Positions 53,952 through 63,196 of a stretch of 64,000 nucleotides of DNA are shown piece after piece. The notes below the pieces were generated by a model. It ran no database searches and was not told the origin of the DNA. It saw only the letters and a list, made by a program, of their open reading frames with translations. A program made the translations under genes and the position numbers. The stretch covers positions 1 to 64,000 of the forward strand of contig JBIQHF010000011.1 of the NCBI GenBank assembly GCA_044508675.1. Reading direction: 5' to 3'. Position 1 is the stretch's first letter. Every line of letters begins with the position of its first letter. Source of the stretch: Raineyella sp044508675. GTDB taxonomy: Bacteria; Actinomycetota; Actinomycetes; Propionibacteriales; Propionibacteriaceae.

Positions 53952-55736
53952 GTGGACACGCTCCTCGACATCGTCGGTATCACCAAGTCGTACGGCCCCA
54001 AGCGGGTCCTGGACGGAGTCGACCTCACCGTCGGGCGGGGCGAGGTGATCGGCATCGTCGGTGAGAACGGCGCGGGCAAGACCACCCTGATCTCCATCTT
54101 CTCCGGCCACCAGCAGGCCGAGGGCGGCACGATGCGGCTGAACAACGCCCCGTACTGGCCCAAGAGCCCCGAGGACGCCCGGGCCCGTGGGGTCGGCATC
54201 ATCCAGCAGGACTTCACGCTCGACCCCCAGATGACTGTCGCCGCGGCGATCTTCCGGAACACCTACCAGGCGGATCGGCCCCAGCGCGCCCTGAACCGGC
54301 CCGCCCAGTGGCTGCTGGACGAGGCCGGTGTCGCCCTGTCCCCCGAGACCTCCATGGGCGAGCTCGCGTACGCCGAGCAGGGCCTGGTCGAGGCCGTACG
54401 ACTCCTCGCCGAGGACGCCCAGTTGGTGATCATGGACGAGGTCGCGGCGTCGCTCAACCTGCAGGAGATCGACCACCTGCACTTCATCGTCAGCCGGTTG
54501 ACCCGCCAGGGGCGTTCGGTGCTCTACATCTCCCACCGGCTGCGCGAGGTGCAGGCGGTGGCGAACCGGATCGCCGTCGTCCGCGAGGGACGGATCGTGG
54601 AGCAGCTCGACCCCCGGCGGGTGAGCACCGAGGACATCGCCGGTCACATGCGGTCACGGTCGGCCCGGCGGGCCTGGCTCCCCGAGATCACCGGCCGGTC
54701 CACCGACGGCGCCACGAAGATCGGGCCGGGCGCGACCTCGCCGTTCAGCGCCTCGGAGTTCGGCGCTGACTTCGGCGCTGCGGGCTTCGGCTCCCCGGGC
54801 CACGGATCCTCCGACCGTGACTCCGACGTCGGCCCGGAACCACTCGGTGACCAGCACGTCGAGGCCGACGCGACCGCTACCGGCCCCGCACCCGACGCGC
54901 CCGTGCGTGGACAGCGGGCCATCGCCGCCGACGACGGCCGATCGTACGATTCCGATTCCGAGGCCGCCGCGCCGCTCCTGGAGATCGAGGGCCTGGACGC
55001 CCCCGGCACCTCCGGGACCGGAGTGCGGGACATCTCGTTCAGCGTCGCCAGTGGTGAGGTCGTGGGCCTGACCGGCCCGCGCCACGCCGGTCAGGACGCG
55101 GTCGTGGCCGCTCTCAACGGCCGTGCCCCGGGCACGTTCCGGCTGCTGCGGATCAACGGCTACAACCGTACGATCTCGTCGCCGGAGGACGCGGCGGCCC
55201 TGCGCATCGCCTACCTCGCCGGGCCGGACGAGGAGTCCCCGAAGGAGCGGCAGCGCTCGCTGGCCCGCGCCATGATGACCGGCGGGTGGGCCGCCGGGGC
55301 CGACTTCGAGACCGAGGTCGAGGGCCTCGCGGAGATGATGTCGGCGCTGGACACGCTCCAAGAGGCCTCGACCAGGCTCCACGGACGTCGTGCTCTCCGC
55401 AACGGCACGCCGCACCCGAAGGCGGGGTCGACGCTGTCCGGTGGCCAGCAGCAGCTGGTCCTGCTCGGCGACTGGATGACCCAGGACGCGGACGTGCTGA
55501 TCGTCTCCGAGCCGGGACGCGGCCTCGACCACGACAACCGGGCAACGATGTACCAGAAGCTCAACGAGGCGGCCGACAACGGAGCCGCGGTCCTGCTGGT
55601 CTCCTCTGACGTCGAGGAGCTCGTACGCTCCTGCCGGCGCGTCCTGGTGTTCCAGGACGGGGAGATCGCCGAGGTCGTCGAGGGCGACCCGATCACGCAC
55701 GAGCAGCTGACCCGGTCGTTCGCTCGGATGAGCTGA
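53952..55736 (+). CDS. Sugar-type ABC transporter ATP-binding protein, orphan
   Basis: The 594-residue protein has two ABC domains like RbsA/MglA. The first has a full Walker A GENGAGKTT (about residue 38), Walker B VIMDEV, and a poor signature (MGELAYAEQ). The second has a degenerate Walker A (GPRHAGQD) but a normal signature LSGGQQQLVL. This asymmetry is usual for sugar ATPases. An added linker of about 100 residues (240-340), rich in Ser, Asp and Gly, separates them. No permease or binding-protein gene is nearby, so the partner is unknown. GTG 53952 follows GGAGGACAC. Confidence 0.85.
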   Translation: MDTLLDIVGITKSYGPKRVLDGVDLTVGRGEVIGIVGENGAGKTTLISIFSGHQQAEGGTMRLNNAPYWPKSPEDARARGVGIIQQDFTLDPQMTVAAAIFRNTYQADRPQRALNRPAQWLLDEAGVALSPETSMGELAYAEQGLVEAVRLLAEDAQLVIMDEVAASLNLQEIDHLHFIVSRLTRQGRSVLYISHRLREVQAVANRIAVVREGRIVEQLDPRRVSTEDIAGHMRSRSARRAWLPEITGRSTDGATKIGPGATSPFSASEFGADFGAAGFGSPGHGSSDRDSDVGPEPLGDQHVEADATATGPAPDAPVRGQRAIAADDGRSYDSDSEAAAPLLEIEGLDAPGTSGTGVRDISFSVASGEVVGLTGPRHAGQDAVVAALNGRAPGTFRLLRINGYNRTISSPEDAAALRIAYLAGPDEESPKERQRSLARAMMTGGWAAGADFETEVEGLAEMMSALDTLQEASTRLHGRRALRNGTPHPKAGSTLSGGQQQLVLLGDWMTQDADVLIVSEPGRGLDHDNRATMYQKLNEAADNGAAVLLVSSDVEELVRSCRRVLVFQDGEIAEVVEGDPITHEQLTRSFARMS

Positions 55737-55811
55737 CCGGATCCGCCGCGCTTCCAGTGGGACACCGCTGCACCGCGACAGCGGGCGCAGGACCGGTCGA
55801 AGTCGAGGAAT

Positions 55812-56176
55812 GATCGGACGAGTCGAGCTGTAAGCCGGGTTCTGTGACGCCCGAGGGCGCCGACGACCATCTATCTGGGACCGTTGTTGCCAACAGCCTC
55901 GCGCGACCTACCCGGGAGCTCGGGCGAGCAGCCCTCGGGCACTCCCTGTCTGGTCTTGCTCCGGGTGGGGTTTACCTAGCCACCCCAGTCACCTGGGGTG
56001 CTGGTGGTCTCTTACACCGCCGTTTCACCCTTACCTGCCGTGCGACAGGCGGTTTGTTTTCTGTGGCACTGTCCCGCGGGTCACCCCGGGTGGGCGTTAC
56101 CCACCACCCTGCTCTTCGGAGCCCGGACTTTCCTCAGCACTCGCGTGCCGCGGCCGTCCGCTCGACTCGTCCGACC
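55812..56176 (-). ncRNA. rnpB: RNase P RNA (class A)
   Basis: Read on the minus strand, the transcript starts GGTCGGACGAGTCGAGC and ends GCTCGACTCGTCCGATC, so the 13-base ends (56160-56172 with 55816-55828) form the P1 helix. Between them are the RNase P RNA core elements: GAGGAAAGTCCGGGCTCC (P3-P4 side), CAGTGCCACAGAAAACA, GGTAAGGGTGAAACGGCGG, and the 3' ACAGAACCCGGCTTA that binds tRNA ends. The length of about 365 bases is normal. Ends are approximate. Confidence 0.95.
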
Positions 56177-56249
56177 ACCCAGTCTACGTCACTGCAGCAG
56201 CCAGCACCGCCGCGCTCGACCGCCCGCGCATGCCAGGACCGGGACGACC

Positions 56250-57683
56250 TCACGGCACCAGGCTGAACTCCGTACGACCGGCTGCCACGTCCACCCGGTC
56301 CAGCCGCACCCGGACCCGCTCGCCGAGGGCGGGGGTCCCGACCACATCGGCCTCCACCGCGGGGTGACCGACCATCACCTTCGCCCGCTCCGGCGCCTTG
56401 CCGCGACGTTCGATCACCGTGCCGAGGAACTCCTGCCCCACCCGCCCCGACAAGGTCAGTGCCTCGGTCATGTCGATGATCGCCCGCTCGAAGGTGGTGG
56501 CCCGGGAGTTGGACGCGGCCATCTCCTCGGGCAGGCCATCGAGCGCCGCCAACACCCATTCGGGGACCGGTCGGCCGGCGCACAGGGCCACGCAGGTCTC
56601 CTCCGCGTACCGGTCGACCAGGCGGCGCAGCGGGGCGGTCACGTGGGCGTACTCGGTGGCGAGCGCGGTGTGCACGTCGAGGAGGGGGCGTTCGCCGTTG
56701 AAGGCGTGGTAGCCGGCGTTGCGGAAGAGCATCGTCGCCGCCTCGCCCATCGCCGCATGGGTGGGCCGGTGCATGTCCAGGGTGCGCACGAAGTCCGGGT
56801 AGGCCATCTCCTGCGGCCAGGGGATCTCCAGCGCCTTCGCCGTACGCCGCAGCTTGTCCAGCGCGGACTGCTCGGCCGGCGGGAGGGTGCGCAGGATCCC
56901 CACGTTGTGGTCGAGCATGATCCGCGCCGCGGACATGCCGGTCAGCAGCGAGATCTGGGCGTTCCAGTCCTCGATCCGTACCGGTTGGCGGTACTTGAGC
57001 CGCCATTTGCCGGGCGAACGGACCTCGATCTCCTGCTCGGGGATGTTGAGGCTGACCCCCCCGCGGGCGATCTCGCGTTCCTCCCGCAGCAGCCCGGCCT
57101 CGCGGAGCAGCTCCAGGGATTCACTGGCCCGGTCAGTGTCGAGTGCGATCTGGACCTCGTCGTAGGTGAGCTGGGCGCGGGAACGGACCAGGGCGCGCTG
57201 GACGCCCTTCTCCAGGGTCGCCCCGTCCGCGTCCAGACGGATCTGCCACAACAGACTGGGCCGCAGCTCGCCGGGAAGCAGGCTGGCCGCGCCCTCGGAC
57301 AACACCGGCGGATGCAGCGGGAAGCGCCGGTGCGGGGCATAGAACGTCTGCCCGCGCCGGTGCGCCTCCAGATCGATCGGGTCGCCGGGGCGGACGAAGG
57401 CGGCGACATCGGCGATCGCGTACGACACCAGGTAGCCGGTGCCGTCGCGGGCAACGTGGACCGCCTGGTCCAGGTCCTTCGAGCCCGGCGGGTCGATCGT
57501 GACCAGCGGGATGTCGGTCCGGTCCAGGGACGGTAGCCGAGGATCCCGCACCGCGGCATCGGCCGCGGCCAACACCTGGTCGGGGAAGGCCTCGGGGATC
57601 TGGAGCCGGTCCTGGAGGCGGGCGACGCCCTCAGCCAGTGCAGACGGGACAACGCCGTGCAGGTTCAGGTGGCGCGCGGGCAT
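56250..57683 (-). CDS. RNase II/R family 3'-5' exoribonuclease (RNB domain)
   Basis: The 477-residue protein is dominated by an RNB domain: TIDPPGSKDLDQAVHV (catalytic aspartates), YAIADVAAFVRPGDPIDLEA, RRGQTFYAPHRRFPLHPP and later VTAPLRRLVDRYAEE. N-terminal cold-shock domains and an S1 domain are not evident, so it is shorter than RNase R, the form common in actinobacteria. It degrades RNA processively. It lies just upstream of rnpB on the same strand and 33 bases after the zinc-ribbon gene. Confidence 0.9.
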   Translation of the reverse strand: MPARHLNLHGVVPSALAEGVARLQDRLQIPEAFPDQVLAAADAAVRDPRLPSLDRTDIPLVTIDPPGSKDLDQAVHVARDGTGYLVSYAIADVAAFVRPGDPIDLEAHRRGQTFYAPHRRFPLHPPVLSEGAASLLPGELRPSLLWQIRLDADGATLEKGVQRALVRSRAQLTYDEVQIALDTDRASESLELLREAGLLREEREIARGGVSLNIPEQEIEVRSPGKWRLKYRQPVRIEDWNAQISLLTGMSAARIMLDHNVGILRTLPPAEQSALDKLRRTAKALEIPWPQEMAYPDFVRTLDMHRPTHAAMGEAATMLFRNAGYHAFNGERPLLDVHTALATEYAHVTAPLRRLVDRYAEETCVALCAGRPVPEWVLAALDGLPEEMAASNSRATTFERAIIDMTEALTLSGRVGQEFLGTVIERRGKAPERAKVMVGHPAVEADVVGTPALGERVRVRLDRVDVAAGRTEFSLVP

Positions 57684-57716
57684 GCCTTCACCCTACGGCG
57701 CAGGACGGCCGTGAGG

Positions 57717-58454
57717 TCAGATCCCGGAGGCTTCGGTGCGGACCAGGATCCGGCCGCACTCGGCGCAGCGCAGGACGTCGTCGGGCGCGGCCGCCGCGTA
57801 CGCCCTCAGGTCCGCAGCGTTCACGACCAGTCCGCAGCCCTCGCACCGCCGGGCGACGAGGGCGGCGGCGCCGGACCCGCGCTGCTTGCGGACCTTCTCG
57901 TAGAGCTGGAACAGGTCGCTCGGCAGTTGCTTGACCAGCCCGGCCCGTTCCTCCAGCAGCACCTTGGCGTCGGCATCGACGGCCTGGGCGACCTTGGTCC
58001 GGGCAGCAATCGCCTCGCGCAGGCTGTCGGCCAGGGTGCCGCGGCGCTCGGTGACCCGGTCGCGGACCGCGGCGGACTCCTCGAGCCGTTCCATCACCTC
58101 CAGCTCGGCATCCTCCAGCTCACCGATCCGGCGGTCCAGGTGGGCGACCTCCTCGACCAGGGCGCGCAGCGCCTTGGCGTCGACATCCCCTTGGTCGATG
58201 CGTTGCTGGTCGCGCCGCCGCCGCTCGCGGACCGGCTCCAGATCGGTCTCGGCCCGGCGTTGCTCCAACTCGGCGTCGGCGACGGCCGTCTCGGCGGACG
58301 TCAACTCGTCGTCGATCGTGGCCAGCTCGGCCTGGATCCGGAGCACCTCGGCGTGCTCGGGAAGGTGCTTGCGGCGGTGCGACAACTGCACGAGGGTGGT
58401 GTCGACCTTGTTGAGCTCCAGCAGTCTGAGCTGCACGCTCTGGGGGGCTTTCAT
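57717..58454 (-). CDS. Coiled-coil protein with C4 zinc ribbon (CT398/HP0958-like)
   Basis: The 245-residue protein is a long coiled coil (about 10-190) with a C-terminal zinc ribbon, CEGCG and CAECG. This matches the CT398/HP0958-type family; the mycobacterial counterpart is Rv2229c near glnA2. The family binds nucleic acid or protein partners and its role in actinobacteria is unknown. ATG 58454 follows GGAGGAAA; an open frame to 58589 adds Arg/Gly-rich residues and is rejected. Confidence 0.88.
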   Translation of the reverse strand: MKAPQSVQLRLLELNKVDTTLVQLSHRRKHLPEHAEVLRIQAELATIDDELTSAETAVADAELEQRRAETDLEPVRERRRRDQQRIDQGDVDAKALRALVEEVAHLDRRIGELEDAELEVMERLEESAAVRDRVTERRGTLADSLREAIAARTKVAQAVDADAKVLLEERAGLVKQLPSDLFQLYEKVRKQRGSGAAALVARRCEGCGLVVNAADLRAYAAAAPDDVLRCAECGRILVRTEASGI

Positions 58455-58655
58455 CGCCAGTTTCCTCCGCCGTTCAGGTGTGATACCCCACTCTAGGGCA
58501 GGGACGAGCCGCAACCCGCCCCAGCGGCCCTGAGCAGCCCGCCCGACCCGCGACAAGGCCCCCCAGTGCCGTGATGTGGCACAAATCACTGACCTTCGCC
58601 TCCCGGCTCTGGTCTAGTTCGGCCTGTCCATCGCTGCCAGACACCCGGAGGTCCC

Positions 58656-59882
58656 GTGGCCCGCACCCTCTCGCCCGACGAGCCCATCCCGCGTGGGGTG
58701 TACGCACGACTCGTCCTCGTCCTGGGGCTGCTGGCAGCGATCGGACCGTTGTCGACCGACGTCTACCTGCCGGCGTTCCCGGACATGGCGCTCGAACTGG
58801 CGGCTTCGCACAGCCAGGTCCAGGCGACCCTGGCCGGGTCCCTGATCGGGCTCGGACTGGGCCAGCTCGTGGCCGGTCCACTGTCGGACTCCCTGGGTCG
58901 GCGGATGCCCGTGGTCGTCGGCATGATCGCCCACACCCTGCTGTCGATCGGCTGCGCACTCGCCACCAGCGTCGAGCTGTTGATCGTGCTGCGGGTGCTG
59001 CAGGGCCTGGCCGGCACCGCGGCCGCGGTGACCGCGATGGCCGTGGTCCGCGACCTGTTCACCGGCGGGCGGGCGGCCACGCTGATGTCGCGCCTGATGT
59101 TGGTGATGGGTCTGGCGCCGGTCTTCGCCCCCTCGGCCGGCGGCCTGATGCTCGAGCTGACGTCATGGCGGGGCACCTTCGTCTTCCTGGCCGTGGCCGG
59201 CGTCGTCCTGCTGGTGGCCACGCTCGCCTGGCTGCCGGCGACTCATCCGGTCGAGAATCGGATGCCGCTGCACCCGCGGGCGACGGCCAGTGCCTACCTG
59301 GGGCTGTTCCGGGATCCGGTGGTGGTCGCCATGGTGGTGGGCAGCGCCGCCAGCGCCGGCACCCTGTTCAGCTACATCTCCGGCTCCTCGTTCATCCTGC
59401 AGGGCTTCTACGGCATGAGTGCACAGGCGTACGGACTGGTCTTCGGCGCGATCGGCCTGGCGATGGTGGTCGGTGGCCAGCTGAACCCGTTCCTGATCAA
59501 CCGGTTCGGCCTGATCCGCACCGAGCTGGGCGCCAGCATCGCCTCCGTGGCCGTCGCGCTGGTGCTGTACCTGCTGGTCTCCCGCGGGATCGGCGGGGTC
59601 CTCGGATTCGTCGTGCCGCTCGCCTTCGCGACAGCGCTGGTCGCCCTGCACAACGCCAACCTGACCGTGATCGCCCTGCACCGCCAGGGCCGTACCGCCG
59701 GGACCGCGGCCGCGCTGCTCGGGGCCGTACGCTTCGCCGTCGGTGGCGCCCTGGCCCCGGTGGTCGGCCTGGTCTCCCGCAACGACCCGACCCCGCTGAC
59801 CCTGATCATCCTCGGTACGTCACTGGTCGGGCTGGTCGCCTACCTGCTGACCCGCCCGGTGCTGAAGGACTACCTCGCCTGA
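58656..59882 (+). CDS. MFS exporter, Bcr/CflA type
   Basis: The 408-residue protein has about 12 membrane helices and the Bcr/CflA pattern: LSTDVYLPAFPDMA after helix 1, GQLVAGPLSDSLGRRMP as MFS motif A, and APVFAPSAGG in helix 5. Relatives export bicyclomycin, chloramphenicol, sulfonamides or cysteine. GTG 58656 follows GGAGGT. It is divergent from the zinc-ribbon gene by about 200 bases. The substrate is unknown. Confidence 0.9.
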   Translation: MARTLSPDEPIPRGVYARLVLVLGLLAAIGPLSTDVYLPAFPDMALELAASHSQVQATLAGSLIGLGLGQLVAGPLSDSLGRRMPVVVGMIAHTLLSIGCALATSVELLIVLRVLQGLAGTAAAVTAMAVVRDLFTGGRAATLMSRLMLVMGLAPVFAPSAGGLMLELTSWRGTFVFLAVAGVVLLVATLAWLPATHPVENRMPLHPRATASAYLGLFRDPVVVAMVVGSAASAGTLFSYISGSSFILQGFYGMSAQAYGLVFGAIGLAMVVGGQLNPFLINRFGLIRTELGASIASVAVALVLYLLVSRGIGGVLGFVVPLAFATALVALHNANLTVIALHRQGRTAGTAAALLGAVRFAVGGALAPVVGLVSRNDPTPLTLIILGTSLVGLVAYLLTRPVLKDYLA

Positions 59883-59945
59883 TCGGCGCCCCTCCCCTGG
59901 TCGGCGCGCCTCGCCGTAACGGGCCGTTCCCCCGCCGGTGCCACA

Positions 59946-61457
59946 ATGGAGCCCATGGCTGAGAACGAGGACCCCGAAGAAACCACCAAGCTGCCCAACC
60001 GGCAGAGCCCGTTCTCCGACGCGTTCCGAGAGTTCATCGTCGGTGACTGGGCGCCGTACTCCACCGAGCTGCCCGAGCAGCTCCCCGCCGCGGGGCCGGC
60101 CGCCGCGCGACGTACGGCCATCGGAGCGATGTTCCCCGGCGAGAGACTGGTGCTGCCGGCCGGCGAGCTGAAGACCCGCAACAACGACAACGACTACCGG
60201 TTCCGGCCGCATTCGGCGTTCGCCCACCTGTCGGGCCTGGGGACCGATCGGGAGCCCAACGCCGTGCTGGTGCTGGAACCGACCGATGAGGGGCACGAGG
60301 CGACCCTCTACTTCAAGCCGCGGGCACCGCGGACCGACGAGGAGTTCTACGCCAGCTCGCGCTACGGCGAGATGTGGGTCGGCCAGCGCGAGTCCCTGGA
60401 CGAGATGGCGGCACTCACCGGCCTGCGGTGCGCCCCGATCGACCAACTTCCCGCCGCCCTGGCGAAGAACTCCGGCTCGACCCAGCTGCGGGTGGTCCGC
60501 GAGTCCGACAGCGCGATCACCGCGCAGGTGGACGCACTGCGCGCCCAGGCCGCCGGGGAGGCCGCGCGGCCCGAGGACGCCTCCTCGGTCGACGACGAGT
60601 TCGCCACCGCCCTGTCGGAGCTGCGGTTGACCAAGGACGACTTCGAGATCGTCCAGCTGCAGGAGGCCTGTGACAAGACCTGTGCCGCCTTCGGCGAGGT
60701 GGTCCGTTCCTTCCCCGAGGCCGTGGCCAAGGGCCGGGGCGAGCGGTGGGTCGAGGGCGTCTTCGGCCTGTACGCCCGGCACGGGGGCAATGCGCTCGGC
60801 TACGACACGATTGCCGCGGCCGGCGACCACGCCTGCACCCTGCACTGGATCCGCAACGACGGGGACGTCCGCGACGGCGACCTGATCCTGATCGATGCCG
60901 GCATCGAGGTGGACACCCTGTACACCGCCGACATCACCCGTACGCTGCCGGTGAACGGTCGCTTCACCGCCCCGCAGCGCAAGGTGTACGACGCGGTGTT
61001 GGCCGCCGCCGACGCCGCGATCGAGGTATGCCGGCCCGGCACCATGTTCAAGGACGTGCACCAGGCGGCGGTCACCGTCCTGGCCCAGTACCTCTACGAC
61101 TGGGGCCTCCTGCCGGTCACCCCGGAGGAGTCGGTCTCGGAGGAGGGCGGCCAGCACCGCCGATGGATGGTGCACGGCACCTCCCACCACCTGGGCATCG
61201 ACGTGCACGACTGCGCCCAGGCCCGCAACGAGCAGTATCGTCTCGGTACCCTGCGCGAGGGCATGGTGATCACCGTCGAGCCGGGTCTGTACTTCAAGTC
61301 GACCGATCTGTTGGTCCCCGAGGAGCTGCGTGGCATCGGCGTACGGATCGAGGACGATATCCTGGTCACCGCCGAGGGCCCGCGGGTCCTGTCCCACCGA
61401 CTGCCGCGCCGCGCTGAGGACATCGAGGCCTGGATGGCACCACTCCTGGAGGGATGA
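59946..61457 (+). CDS. pepP: Xaa-Pro aminopeptidase (aminopeptidase P, M24B)
   Basis: It cleaves N-terminal residues that precede proline. The 503-residue protein has an N-terminal AMP_N domain (FPGERLVLPAGE, FAHLSGLGTDREP) and a pita-bread domain with dimetal ligands in LIDAGIEVDTLYTADITRTLPV, the substrate histidine in GTSHHLGIDVHD, and the two glutamates in TVEPGLYF and RIEDDILV. ATG 59955 is a possible alternative start. It is followed five bases later by corA. Confidence 0.93.
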   Translation: MEPMAENEDPEETTKLPNRQSPFSDAFREFIVGDWAPYSTELPEQLPAAGPAAARRTAIGAMFPGERLVLPAGELKTRNNDNDYRFRPHSAFAHLSGLGTDREPNAVLVLEPTDEGHEATLYFKPRAPRTDEEFYASSRYGEMWVGQRESLDEMAALTGLRCAPIDQLPAALAKNSGSTQLRVVRESDSAITAQVDALRAQAAGEAARPEDASSVDDEFATALSELRLTKDDFEIVQLQEACDKTCAAFGEVVRSFPEAVAKGRGERWVEGVFGLYARHGGNALGYDTIAAAGDHACTLHWIRNDGDVRDGDLILIDAGIEVDTLYTADITRTLPVNGRFTAPQRKVYDAVLAAADAAIEVCRPGTMFKDVHQAAVTVLAQYLYDWGLLPVTPEESVSEEGGQHRRWMVHGTSHHLGIDVHDCAQARNEQYRLGTLREGMVITVEPGLYFKSTDLLVPEELRGIGVRIEDDILVTAEGPRVLSHRLPRRAEDIEAWMAPLLEG

Positions 61458-61461
61458 CTCG

Positions 61462-62658
61462 ATGGCCCCGTCACTGTTCCCGCCGCGCCGCTCCCATCAG
61501 CCCGAGGTCCCCACCCCGGGTCCGATGGCACCGCCGCGCACCCAGCCAGAGCCGGCCGAGGTAACCGTGGACGCCGCGGACGCCGCGGACGCCGCGGACG
61601 CCGCGGACGCCGCGGACGCCGCGGAGACGAACGTCGGGGATGCGGGCGAACTGCCCGGCCGGATCCCCGACTCGGTCGTCAACTGGGGCTGGTACGTGGA
61701 CGGGGTCCGACAGGACTGCGAGGACCTGAGGGAGGCCACCACCCAGGCCCTCGACAACCACGGCTTCGTCTGGCTCGGCCTGCGTGACCCCGACGACGAC
61801 GACATGGCCGGCCTGGCCCGCGGCTTCAACCTGCATCCGCTGGCGATCGAGGACGCCGTCGAGGGCCATACCCGCTCCAAGCTCGAGCAGTTCGGCCGCA
61901 CGCTGTTCCTGGTGGTCTCCACGGTGGCGTACGTGCCGAAGCAGGCACGCCCCGACACCTCGGAGATCGTGACCACCGGACAGATCATGGTCTTCGTCGG
62001 CACCGGCTTCGTCATGACGGTGCGCCGTGGCTCCCAAACCTCGCTGAAGAGGCTGCGCAAGTCGATGGAGAAGCACCCCGAGCGGCTGGAGCTGGGGCCG
62101 GCATCGGTGCTGTACGGGGTGCTCGACACCGTTGTCGACTCCTACCGGCAGGTGGTCCACGACTTCGAGGAGGACATCGACGAGGTCGAGGCGATGGTGT
62201 TCTCCCCCGAGGGCGCCCAGGAGGTCGAGCAGGTCTACCAGCTCAAGCGCGAGCTGATCGAGTTCAAGCGCGCCGTCTCCCCGCTCGGCGGACCGCTGAA
62301 CAACCTGGCCACCCGCCGGTACAAGGCCATTCCGGAGGAGGCCCAGGCGTACTTCCGCGAGGTCTCGGACCATCACACCGAAGCTCGGGAGTCGATCGCC
62401 TCGTACGACGAGGTGCTCTCCACGATGCTGGCCGCCTCGCTCAACCGACTGTCGGTGAGTGAGAACGAGGACATGCGCAAGATCTCGGCGTTCGTGGCCA
62501 TCGCCGCGGTCCCCACCCTGATCGCCGGCATCTACGGGATGAACTTCGACAACATGCCCGAGCTGCACACCCAGTACGGCTACTACGGGGTCTGGGTGGT
62601 CATCCTGCTACTGATGACCACGCTCTTCGTGCTCTTCCGGCGCAACAACTGGCTCTGA
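61462..62658 (+). CDS. corA: CorA-type magnesium/divalent cation channel
   Basis: The 398-residue protein has a large cytoplasmic domain with WGWYVDGVRQD and the stalk helix, and two C-terminal membrane helices with the signature YGMNFDNMPE between them, as in CorA pentamers. It ends in a basic FRRNNWL. The N-terminal 60 residues are disordered and include six tandem Asp-Ala-Ala units. ATG 61462 follows GGAGGGATGACTC. It is probably cotranscribed with pepP. Confidence 0.92.
   Translation: MAPSLFPPRRSHQPEVPTPGPMAPPRTQPEPAEVTVDAADAADAADAADAADAAETNVGDAGELPGRIPDSVVNWGWYVDGVRQDCEDLREATTQALDNHGFVWLGLRDPDDDDMAGLARGFNLHPLAIEDAVEGHTRSKLEQFGRTLFLVVSTVAYVPKQARPDTSEIVTTGQIMVFVGTGFVMTVRRGSQTSLKRLRKSMEKHPERLELGPASVLYGVLDTVVDSYRQVVHDFEEDIDEVEAMVFSPEGAQEVEQVYQLKRELIEFKRAVSPLGGPLNNLATRRYKAIPEEAQAYFREVSDHHTEARESIASYDEVLSTMLAASLNRLSVSENEDMRKISAFVAIAAVPTLIAGIYGMNFDNMPELHTQYGYYGVWVVILLLMTTLFVLFRRNNWL
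61570..61623 (+). repeat. Nine-base tandem repeat, six copies
   Basis: GACGCCGCG occurs six times without interruption, coding (Asp-Ala-Ala)6 in the disordered N-terminus of CorA. Perfect tandem identity marks it as prone to slippage. Confidence 0.95.
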
Positions 62659-62677
62659 ACCGGCCCGGACGGCACCG

Positions 62678-63196
62678 TCACTGGAAGCCGGCGGCGCGCC
62701 CGCCCGGCATCTGGGCGAGCAGGTCGCGGGCCTGCATCGTCACCTTGTGCTCGCAGAGCACCTCGTACTTCGTCGCGATCGTCTGGGTCACCGAGGTGAA
62801 GTCACGCTTGCCACGGGTGAGCAGGTGCCCGAGCAGGGCGAAGCCCACGCTGATGACGACGCCGACGAGCACGGCGATCGCCGCCAGCATGTAGATGTTC
62901 GACTGCGGCGGGTAGAAGATCATCGCCATCACGCCGAACAGCAGGCCGATGGTCAGGCCGTTCATCAGGCCGCGGTTGATCACGGTCCCCCAGTCCTTGC
63001 GGCCGGTGACCCGCTCGACCGAGCGCAGATCAGTGCCGACGATGGCCAGGTTCTGCACCGGGAAGTGCTTGTCGGACAGGTAGTCCACCGCCCGTTGGGC
63101 CTCCTCGTAGGAGCCGTACGTGGCGAGGAGTTGGGGGAACTGCAACTCGAACAGCGAGCCCAGCTGCCGCGGACCGGGTGCGACCATCTCAGTCAT
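62678..63196 (-). CDS. General stress protein 17M-like domain membrane protein
   Basis: The 172-residue protein has an N-terminal domain with ATYGSYEEAQRAVDYLSD and FPVQNLAIVGTDLRSVERV, as in the general stress protein 17M (YflT) fold, and two membrane helices (about 81-97 and 103-124). A C-terminal tail follows (YEVLCEHKVTMQARDLLA). Actinobacterial relatives sit near corA; the function is unknown. Its ATG overlaps the end of the lyase gene by 8 bases. Confidence 0.82.
   Translation of the reverse strand: MTEMVAPGPRQLGSLFELQFPQLLATYGSYEEAQRAVDYLSDKHFPVQNLAIVGTDLRSVERVTGRKDWGTVINRGLMNGLTIGLLFGVMAMIFYPPQSNIYMLAAIAVLVGVVISVGFALLGHLLTRGKRDFTSVTQTIATKYEVLCEHKVTMQARDLLAQMPGGRAAGFQ

Noticed and set aside
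55844..57536. Plus-strand open frames over 55844-57536
   Set aside because: They cover RNase P RNA and the antisense of the RNB exonuclease; no homology or start signal.
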